NCBI RefSeq assembly: GCF_009758015.1
Contig: NZ_WSEL01000003.1
Span: forward strand, 2,046,001 to 2,110,000
Length of the DNA stretch: 64,000 nt
Source: Ramlibacter pinisoli
GTDB taxonomy: Bacteria > Pseudomonadota > Gammaproteobacteria > Burkholderiales > Burkholderiaceae_C
Reading direction: 5' to 3'
The notes beneath the pieces are model-generated. The model had not been told where the DNA came from, searched no databases, and saw only the letters and a program-made list of their open reading frames with translations. How positions within the stretch are numbered: position 1 is the first letter of the stretch; every line of letters starts with the position of its first letter. Made by a program: the position numbers and the translations under genes. This document shows, in pieces, positions 58,488-64,000 of the stretch.

Positions 58488-59062
58488 GACCTCGCCCCCT
58501 CGCCGGCCGGTGCCGGCGGGGTGCCCGCGCCCACCTCGAAGAAGGTGTACGACAGCGTGATGGTGGTGACGTCCTTCGACAGCTTGGGGTCGATGACGAA
58601 CGCCACCGGCCACTGCTTCTTCTCGCCCGGCTCCAGCGTGTACTGGTTGAAGCAGAAGCACTCGATCTTGTTGAAGTGCGCCGCCGCCTGCCGCGGTGCG
58701 TAGCTGGGGATGGCCTGGGCCGACATGCGCCGGTTCTGCACGTTCTGGAACTCGTACATCACCGTGGTGAGCTGGCCCGGGTGCACCTGCAGCGTGCGCT
58801 GCGCCGGCTTGAAGTCCCAGGGGCCGCGCGAGTTGGCATCGAACTCGACCGTGATGGTGCGCGACAGGTCGACCTGCGAGTTGGCCGGCGCGCGCGATGC
58901 GCCTGGCACCTGCTGCTCGCCCAGCGCCAGGATGTTGATGCCGGTGAGCTCGCAGATGTGCTTGTAGAGCGGGATCAGCCCGTAGCCGAACGCGAACATG
59001 CCGGCCGCGACGACGCACAGCTTGCCGACCATCCGCAGGTTGTGGGACTTGCGCGTGGCCAC
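58484..59062 (-). CDS. ctaG: Cytochrome c oxidase assembly protein CtaG/COX11
   Basis: A 192-residue COX11 protein that delivers copper to the CuB centre of subunit I. One N-terminal membrane helix (residues 12-32) is followed by a periplasmic immunoglobulin-like domain. The copper-binding motif ECFCF has Cys135 and Cys137. FEFQNVQN-like and EPGEKKQWPVAFVIDP segments are conserved. It starts with GTG five bases after the stop of the 40-residue assembly protein. Confidence 0.95.
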   Translation of the reverse strand: MATRKSHNLRMVGKLCVVAAGMFAFGYGLIPLYKHICELTGINILALGEQQVPGASRAPANSQVDLSRTITVEFDANSRGPWDFKPAQRTLQVHPGQLTTVMYEFQNVQNRRMSAQAIPSYAPRQAAAHFNKIECFCFNQYTLEPGEKKQWPVAFVIDPKLSKDVTTITLSYTFFEVGAGTPPAPAGEGARS

Positions 59063-59066
59063 CGGC

Positions 59067-59189
59067 TCAGCCCCTGAACAGCGCCATGCGGGCGATGAAG
59101 CCCAGGAAGAAGACGATGGCCACCGACGCCAGGATCAGGCCCAGGCGGCGGTTGGCTTTCTTGCGGTCATCGTCGGTGGCCATGGCCAT
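59067..59189 (-). CDS. Cytochrome oxidase small assembly protein (about 40 residues)
   Basis: A 40-residue peptide, MAMATDDDRKKANRRLG followed by one membrane helix LILASVAIVFFLGFIARM. It corresponds to the very short membrane protein found between coxI and ctaG in betaproteobacteria and annotated as cytochrome oxidase small assembly protein. The start could be the second ATG at 59183, giving 38 residues. It follows the coxI stop by 13 bases. Confidence 0.8.
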   Translation of the reverse strand: MAMATDDDRKKANRRLGLILASVAIVFFLGFIARMALFRG

Positions 59190-59202
59190 GGGTCCGGGCA
59201 GA

Positions 59203-60858
59203 TCAGTGGCCGGAGGGCTGCGCATCCAGCACGCGGGTGGCGCTGGCGTTCAGGCGGGGCGGCACCTCGAAGGTGTGGAAGGGGGCCGGCGACGGCACTT
59301 CCCACTCCAGGCCCTCGGCACCCTTGCCGTCGGCGTCGTTCCAGGGCCGCTGGGGCGCCGGGGCGCCCTGGCCGCGCATGATGGGCAGCACGACGAAGAT
59401 GAAGAAGTAGACCTGAGCGAGGCCGAAGGCGAAGGCGCCGATGGAGGCGATCGCGTTGAAGTCGGCGAACTGCATCGCGTAGTCGGCGTAGCGGCGCGGC
59501 ATGCCGGCCAGCCCCAGGAAGTGCATGGGGAAGAACGTGACGTTGAACGCGATCAGCGACCACCAGAAGTGGATCTTGCCGCGCGTCTCGTTGTACATGA
59601 CGCCGGTCCACTTGGGCGACCAGTAGTAGAAGCCGGAGAACATGGCGTACAGCGAGCCGGCCACCAGCACGTAGTGGAAGTGCGCCACCACGTAGTAGGT
59701 GTCCTGCAGCACCAGGTCGACCGGGGCGATCGCCAGGATCAGGCCGGTGAAGCCGCCCATGGTGAACACGAAGATGAAGCCCACCGCGAACAGCATGGGG
59801 GTCTCGAAGGTCATCGAGCCCTGCCACATGGTGGCGATCCAGTTGAAGATCTTCACGGCCGTGGGCACAGCGATCAGCATGGTCGCGTACATGAAGAACA
59901 GCTGCCCGGTCACCGGCATGCCGGTGGTGAACATGTGGTGCGCCCAGACGATGAACGACAGGATGGCGATCGAGCTGGTCGCATACACCATGGAGGCGTA
60001 GCCGAACAGGCGCTTGCGCGAGAAGGCGGGCACGACCTGGCTGATGATGCCGAAGGCCGGCAGGATCATGATGTAGACCTCGGGGTGGCCGAAAAACCAG
60101 AAGATGTGCTGGTACATCACCGGGTCGCCGCCGCCGGCGGGGTTGAAGAACGTGGTGCCGAAGTGGCGGTCGGTCAGCGTCATGGTGATCGCGCCGGCCA
60201 GCACGGGCATGACGGCGATCAGCAGGTAGGCGGTGATGAGCCAGGTCCAGGCGAACATCGGCATCTTCATCAGCGTCATGCCGGGCGCGCGCATGTTCAG
60301 GATGGTGACGATGATGTTGATCGAGCCCATGATCGAGCTGGCGCCCAGCACGTGCATCGCGAAGATGCCGGCGTCCATCGACGGGCCCATCTGCAGCGTG
60401 AGCGGCGCGTAGAGCGTCCAGCCGGCGGCGGGGGCGCCGCCCGGCATGAAGAACGAGCCCACCAGCATGATGCCGGCCGGCACCATCAGCCAGAAGCTGA
60501 AGTTGTTCATGCGCGCGAACGCCATGTCGGATGCGCCGATCTGCAGCGGGATCATCCAGTTCGCGAAGCCCACGAAGGCCGGCATGATGGCGCCGAACAC
60601 CATGATCAGGCCGTGCATGGTGGTGAGCTGGTTGAACAGCTCGGGGTTGACCACCTGCAGGCCGGGCTGGAACAGCTCGGCGCGGATGCCCAGCGCCAGC
60701 AGGCCGCCCACCATCAGCATGGTGAACGAGAACAGCAGGTACAGGGTCCCGATGTCCTTGTGGTTGGTGGCGTAGACCCAGCGCCGCCAGCCGGTGGGGG
60801 CGCCATGGTGGTCGTCGTGCTCGTGCGCGTGACCGTGGGTGTCGAGAACTGCGCTCAT
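59203..60858 (-). CDS. ctaD: Cytochrome c oxidase subunit I
   Basis: A 551-residue catalytic subunit with twelve helices. Heme and CuB ligands are visible: His in TTMHGLIMVFG, the His-Pro-Glu-Val-Tyr cross-link region WFFGHPEVYIMILP, HH in IVWAHHMFTTGM, and the pair in VVAHFHYVLVAG. These make it an A-type heme-copper oxidase. It transfers electrons to oxygen and pumps protons. The start MSAVLDTHGHAHEHDDHHG carries a His-rich leader. It lies 25 bases after the coxII stop. Confidence 0.98.
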   Translation of the reverse strand: MSAVLDTHGHAHEHDDHHGAPTGWRRWVYATNHKDIGTLYLLFSFTMLMVGGLLALGIRAELFQPGLQVVNPELFNQLTTMHGLIMVFGAIMPAFVGFANWMIPLQIGASDMAFARMNNFSFWLMVPAGIMLVGSFFMPGGAPAAGWTLYAPLTLQMGPSMDAGIFAMHVLGASSIMGSINIIVTILNMRAPGMTLMKMPMFAWTWLITAYLLIAVMPVLAGAITMTLTDRHFGTTFFNPAGGGDPVMYQHIFWFFGHPEVYIMILPAFGIISQVVPAFSRKRLFGYASMVYATSSIAILSFIVWAHHMFTTGMPVTGQLFFMYATMLIAVPTAVKIFNWIATMWQGSMTFETPMLFAVGFIFVFTMGGFTGLILAIAPVDLVLQDTYYVVAHFHYVLVAGSLYAMFSGFYYWSPKWTGVMYNETRGKIHFWWSLIAFNVTFFPMHFLGLAGMPRRYADYAMQFADFNAIASIGAFAFGLAQVYFFIFVVLPIMRGQGAPAPQRPWNDADGKGAEGLEWEVPSPAPFHTFEVPPRLNASATRVLDAQPSGH

Positions 60859-60883
60859 GGGGTGTGACCTCGGGATGCCTGGA

Positions 60884-62044
60884 TTACTTGCCGCGCTGCG
60901 CCAGCACTTCGGACGGCTGGACGACCTGGCCGGTCTTGTTGGACCAGTTGTTCTTGGTGTAGCTGACCACGGCGGCGATGTCGGTGTCGGACAGCTGCTT
61001 CCAGGCCGGCATGGCGCCCTTGCCGTTGAGCACGACCTGCAGCTGCTTGGACTTGTCGGCGTCCTGCACGATGGGCGAGCCGTCGAGCGCCTTGATGGGG
61101 CCGGCGCCCTTGCCGTTGGGCTGGTGGCAGGCGGCGCAGTTGGCGGCGTAGACCTTCTCGCCGCGGGTGACGATGTCGGAGAGCTGCCACACCTTGTTGG
61201 GGTCGTCCTGCTTGGCCGCGGCCCGCTTCTGCTGGTCGCCGACCCAGGCGGTGTATTCCTGCGCCGTCACCACCTTGACGTGGATCGGCATGTAGGCGTG
61301 CTCCTTGCCGCACAGCTCGTAGCAGTTGCCGTAGAAGTCGCCGGTCTTCTCGCTGCGGAACCAGGTGTCGCGCACGAAGCCGGGGATGGCGTCCTGCTTG
61401 ACGCCGAACGCCGGCACGCCCCAGGCGTGGATGACGTCGTTGGCGGTGGTGATGATGCGGACCTTCTTGTTGACCGGCACCACCAGCGGGTTGTCGACCT
61501 CGAACAGGTAGTTGTCCGGCACGTCGGCCTTGGCGCCCGCGTTCGAGATCTCGCGGTGCGTGGGCAGCAGCGTCGACAGGAACGACAGGCCCGAGCCTTC
61601 GCCGTTGAGGTAGTCGTAGCCCCACTTCCACTGGTAGCCGGTGGCCTTGATGGTCAGGTCGGCGTTGCTGGTGTCCTTGGCGGCGACCAGCACCTTGGTG
61701 GCCGGCAGCGCCATGCCGATCACGATGAGGAAAGGCACCAGGGTCCAGATGACCTCGACCGTCACCGATTCGTGGAAGTTGGCGGGCTTGTGGCCGACCG
61801 ACTTGCGGTGCTTCCAGATCGAATAGAACATGACCGAGAAGACGGCCACGAAGATCACCGTGCAGGTGATCAGCATGAACCAGTGCAGCCAGGATTGCTC
61901 GACCGCGATGCGGGTGGCCGCCGCCGGCAGGTTCAGCTGCCGCACGCCCGGGCCGCCGGGCAGGTCGTTCACGGCGTGCGCGGCACCGGCAGAGGCCGCG
62001 GCCGCGAGGGCCAGCGCCCGGGCCATGGTCGAAAGGCTCTTCAT
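60884..62044 (-). CDS. ctaC: Cytochrome c oxidase subunit II with fused cytochrome c domain (caa3 type)
   Basis: A 386-residue subunit II. It has a signal peptide (residues 1-27), two membrane helices and a CuA domain with the cluster GNCYELCGKEHAYMP. A C-terminal cytochrome c domain carries the heme motif CAACH (Cys303, Cys306, His307) and a Met ligand in KGAMPAW. The fused heme domain marks a caa3-type oxidase. The ATG at 62044 is preferred over one 27 bases upstream because of the AGGAACG site and the signal peptide. First of the oxidase structural genes. Confidence 0.97.
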   Translation of the reverse strand: MKSLSTMARALALAAAASAGAAHAVNDLPGGPGVRQLNLPAAATRIAVEQSWLHWFMLITCTVIFVAVFSVMFYSIWKHRKSVGHKPANFHESVTVEVIWTLVPFLIVIGMALPATKVLVAAKDTSNADLTIKATGYQWKWGYDYLNGEGSGLSFLSTLLPTHREISNAGAKADVPDNYLFEVDNPLVVPVNKKVRIITTANDVIHAWGVPAFGVKQDAIPGFVRDTWFRSEKTGDFYGNCYELCGKEHAYMPIHVKVVTAQEYTAWVGDQQKRAAAKQDDPNKVWQLSDIVTRGEKVYAANCAACHQPNGKGAGPIKALDGSPIVQDADKSKQLQVVLNGKGAMPAWKQLSDTDIAAVVSYTKNNWSNKTGQVVQPSEVLAQRGK

Positions 62045-62089
62045 CGTTCCTGTTCCGTTCTGATCAATCACTACAAAACCCGCGCGCCC

Positions 62090-62572
62090 TCAGCGCACCG
62101 CGACCCGCTCGCGCAGGGCGCTCCTGATCTCCTGCGCCAGCAGCGGCCGCAACTCCGGCCGCACATAGCGTCCCACGCTGACCGAACGCCCGCGGGCGGA
62201 CACCTCGATCAGCGAGCGCCCGCCGGTGCGCGGCTCGACCCGCACCCAGTCGGGATCGAACTCCGTGCGCTGCAGCTGCCCGGCGCTCTCCAACTCGACC
62301 ACCAGCCGGCGGTCCTGCAGCGAGATGCGCTCGCCGTCGGCCGCATGCCGCGCGTACACCAGGAATGCCAGCCCCACCGCCCCCAGCTCCAGCCAGGCGA
62401 ACGGCAGGATCAGCGTCGCGCCGTGCAACCAGAACAGCGCCGCGATGGCCAGCGACACGACACACAGCGAGGCATAGAACCACCCCAGCTGGGTCGGCGT
62501 GACCGAGCAGTTGCGCTTCAGGAACCAGACGATGTTCTGGCCCTGGACGGTCGCGAAACGAAATACCGGCAT
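62090..62572 (-). CDS. DUF2244 family membrane protein
   Basis: A 160-residue protein with two adjacent helices (about residues 30-70) and a cytoplasmic basic domain. The N-terminal NCSVTPTQLGWFYASLCVVSL, the central PFAWLELGAVGLAFLVYARHA and the RVEPRTGGRSLIEVSARGRSVSVGRYV tail are typical of DUF2244, which often precedes coxII in alpha- and betaproteobacteria. Function unknown. It is likely the first gene of the coxII operon (46-base gap). Confidence 0.88.
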   Translation of the reverse strand: MPVFRFATVQGQNIVWFLKRNCSVTPTQLGWFYASLCVVSLAIAALFWLHGATLILPFAWLELGAVGLAFLVYARHAADGERISLQDRRLVVELESAGQLQRTEFDPDWVRVEPRTGGRSLIEVSARGRSVSVGRYVRPELRPLLAQEIRSALRERVAVR

Positions 62573-62601
62573 CGACGGTGACGCTCACAAATCAACCGGG
62601 C

Positions 62602-62627
62602 ATTGTAGCGGTGTTGACCTTCGTCAA
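62602..62627 (-). promoter_or_regulatory. Possible sigma-70 promoter for the DUF2244-cox operon
   Basis: On the minus strand a good -10 TACAAT (62607-62602) stands 14 bases after a -35-like TTGACG (62627-62622). The spacing is shorter than the usual 16-18, so the -35 may be another element. It lies 30 bases before the DUF2244 start in an unusually AT-rich spot. Confidence 0.4.
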
Positions 62628-62641
62628 ATCCGCCTCGGCAA

Positions 62642-63538
62642 CTATTTGCCGGGCCGGCGCTCCGCCTGCAGCATGGCCCGCATGTCCTCCAGCGACACCG
62701 CGCTGCGGTCGGCCACCTTCACCCGCGGCGCCGGCTTGATGGCGTGGCCGTAGACGATCTCGAACGTCATTGCCAGCCGGCCGTCGGGGCCGCGCAGGCG
62801 CTCGTCCAGCGCCTGCTCGAGCCGGGCGCGCCAGCGGCGGCCACGCAGGGCGGGAAAGCGGTCCGGGTGCACGTTGGCGCCCAGTTCGCGCAGTTCGGCC
62901 AGCAGCCGGGCCGGCGACTCCCAGCTCAGGGTCAGCCGCTCCATGTCCATCACCGGCTCGGCGAAGCCGCCGTGCACCAGCATGTCGCCCCAGTCGTGCA
63001 TGTCGGTGAACTGCGGCCCGGGCGGCGGCCAGCCCAGCGTCGCATACAGCCCGTGCAGCTCGCGCAGCGTGTCGGGCCCGAAGCAGGACAGCATCAGGAA
63101 GCCGTCCGGCGCCAGCGCCCGGTGCCACTGCGCCAGCAGCCCCTGCGGATCGGCCGTGCCGTGCAGCGCCATGTTGGCCCACAGCATCTGCACCGCGCCG
63201 TCGGGGACGCCGGCCACCACCTCGCGCCGCGGCCCGCCCCAGCGCCGCCACCAGGGCCGGGCGGCGACGGCCTGCACCGCCGCCTGGCGCGCTCCGGCGG
63301 GCTCGACCAGCAGGCAGCGCGCGGCCGGGTAGCGCTGCTCGATGGCGGGCTGGATGGCCAGCCCGCCACGCAGCGGCCCCCAGTGGGCCCAGGCTTGCGG
63401 CGCCAGCTTGATCCACTCGAGCCGCTCGGCCATGCGGCGCGCCACTTCCTCGTGCAGCCAGGGCGCCTGCAACGGCGCCGCCCGGTCCCAGCGGGCGACC
63501 GCCGGGGGATCCAGTGTGGGGGGGCGCTGGTCGGGCAC
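62642..63538 (-). CDS. BioC-like SAM-dependent methyltransferase
   Basis: A 298-residue class I methyltransferase resembling BioC (malonyl-ACP methyltransferase of biotin synthesis) and related proteins. Visible parts are RWDRAAPLQAPWLHEEVARRM at the N terminus and LLVEPAGARQAAV for the SAM acid loop. Others are VQMLWANMALHGTADPQGLLAQWHRALAPDGFLMLSCFGPDTLREL and the C-terminal FEIVYGHAIKPAPR. The usual SAM-binding GxGxG loop is not obvious, so activity may be altered. The GTG at 63538 is chosen because it avoids overlap with comF, which is divergent 19 bases away. Confidence 0.75.
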   Translation of the reverse strand: MPDQRPPTLDPPAVARWDRAAPLQAPWLHEEVARRMAERLEWIKLAPQAWAHWGPLRGGLAIQPAIEQRYPAARCLLVEPAGARQAAVQAVAARPWWRRWGGPRREVVAGVPDGAVQMLWANMALHGTADPQGLLAQWHRALAPDGFLMLSCFGPDTLRELHGLYATLGWPPPGPQFTDMHDWGDMLVHGGFAEPVMDMERLTLSWESPARLLAELRELGANVHPDRFPALRGRRWRARLEQALDERLRGPDGRLAMTFEIVYGHAIKPAPRVKVADRSAVSLEDMRAMLQAERRPGK

Positions 63539-63557
63539 GCGGCAGTATATTGACCCG

Positions 63558-64000
63558 ATGCTGGGGGAGCTGGTCCGGGGTCTGTCGCGCGCCACGCCGG
63601 CGCGCTGCGAGGTGTGCCGCGCGTGGCCGGCCGCGCCGGTGTGCGCCGCCTGCCTGGAGCGCTTCGCGCCCCGGCGCCACCGCTGCCCGCGCTGCGCGCT
63701 GGCCCTGCCCGACGGCGTGGCGCAGTGCGGACGCTGCCTGCGCGAGCCGCCGCCGCTGGACGCCTGCCACGCCGCCGTGAGCTACGGCTATCCCTGGTCC
63801 GGCCTGGTGGGCCGCTTCAAGTTCGGTGGCGAGCCGGGCTGGGCCGACGGCTTCGCCGCCCTGCTGCTGCGCGATCCCGCCGCCCGCGCCCTGGTGGCCG
63901 GTGCCCGCTGGCTGCTGCCGATGCCGCTGTCGCGCGAACGCCTGGCCCATCGCGGCTTCAACCAGGCGCACGAGCTGGCCCGGCAGCTGGCACCCGGCCG
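63558..64000 (+). CDS. comF: ComF family protein (5' part, runs off window)
   Basis: The first 147 residues of a ComF/GntX-type protein. It opens with a zinc-ribbon-like N terminus with Cys pairs (CEVC, CAAC, CPRC, CGRC), then VSYGYPWSGLVGRFKFGGEPGW. The segment LLPMPLSRERLAHRGFNQAHELAR is diagnostic for ComF. The phosphoribosyltransferase-like domain continues beyond the window. ComF is needed for DNA uptake in competent bacteria. It is divergent from the methyltransferase, a pairing seen in other betaproteobacteria. Confidence 0.93.
   Translation, partial: MLGELVRGLSRATPARCEVCRAWPAAPVCAACLERFAPRRHRCPRCALALPDGVAQCGRCLREPPPLDACHAAVSYGYPWSGLVGRFKFGGEPGWADGFAALLLRDPAARALVAGARWLLPMPLSRERLAHRGFNQAHELARQLAPG

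Overview
The window is 64 kb of GC-rich chromosome (about 70% GC by eye in the core). It most likely comes from a betaproteobacterium of the Comamonadaceae type, such as a Variovorax or Ramlibacter relative. The evidence is a tripartite tricarboxylate (Bug) receptor, the hrcA-nadK-recN order, a caa3-type cytochrome oxidase locus with betaproteobacterial small proteins (DUF2970, twin-membrane-segment protein), an rpoH gene with a CIRCE operator, and a selenoneine-type sen cluster of the kind described from Variovorax.

Layout. 1-6450 is a minus-strand catabolic block: HyuA-type hydantoinase/oxoprolinase (cut by the window edge), an MmgE/PrpD enzyme, a complete TRAP transporter (dctPQM) and a HutD-family protein. 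6450-11460 is an accessory stretch of visibly lower GC. It begins in the broken 3' end of a membrane-protein gene and ends at the 3' end of a CAT-anticodon tRNA gene. Inside is a two-gene cassette of a multi-winged-helix protein and a PD-(D/E)xK nuclease-like protein that I cannot assign to a named system, plus a frameshifted small gene. 11573-26540 is housekeeping: hrcA, nadK, recN, rapZ, mutY, a dynamin-like GTPase, mutM, a TPR protein, lolB, ispE, tRNA-Gln, prs, rplY, pth and a 2[4Fe-4S] ferredoxin. 26598-35257 is one plus-strand run with a peptide-type ABC importer, an amidase, a TTC38-type TPR protein and an alpha/beta hydrolase. 35254-40633 holds coaD, rsmD, a pair of M16 peptidase-like proteins and ftsY.

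40655-47300 is the most interesting region. An EgtB-like enzyme (senA) is followed on the same strand, at very short spacings, by a phosphonate-type ABC transporter (binding protein, ATPase, two permeases). On the other strand, starting inside the 5' end of senA, lie a glycosyltransferase (senB) and a selenophosphate synthetase (selD/senC). This is the gene set for selenoneine synthesis. The fused transporter operon suggests a dedicated selenium oxyanion importer. Hercynine synthase (egtD) is not in the window.

47297-64000 holds cutA, an Mpo1/DUF962 gene with a repeat-associated frameshift, and rpoH behind a perfect CIRCE inverted repeat. The repressor gene hrcA is 36 kb away in the same window, so sigma-32 is probably under HrcA control. 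Then come a 7TMR-DISM/GGDEF protein with a degenerate active site, a Bug receptor, three hairpins in a row, an AlkC/AlkD-like HEAT protein, and the complete cytochrome oxidase assembly and structural locus: sco1, ctaB, ctaA, a second SCO-like protein, surf1, coxIII, ctaG, coxI and coxII. DUF2244, a BioC-like methyltransferase and the start of comF close the window.

All assignments rest on reading motifs and translated sequence by eye; no database search was run. GC values are estimates from a few sampled lines.
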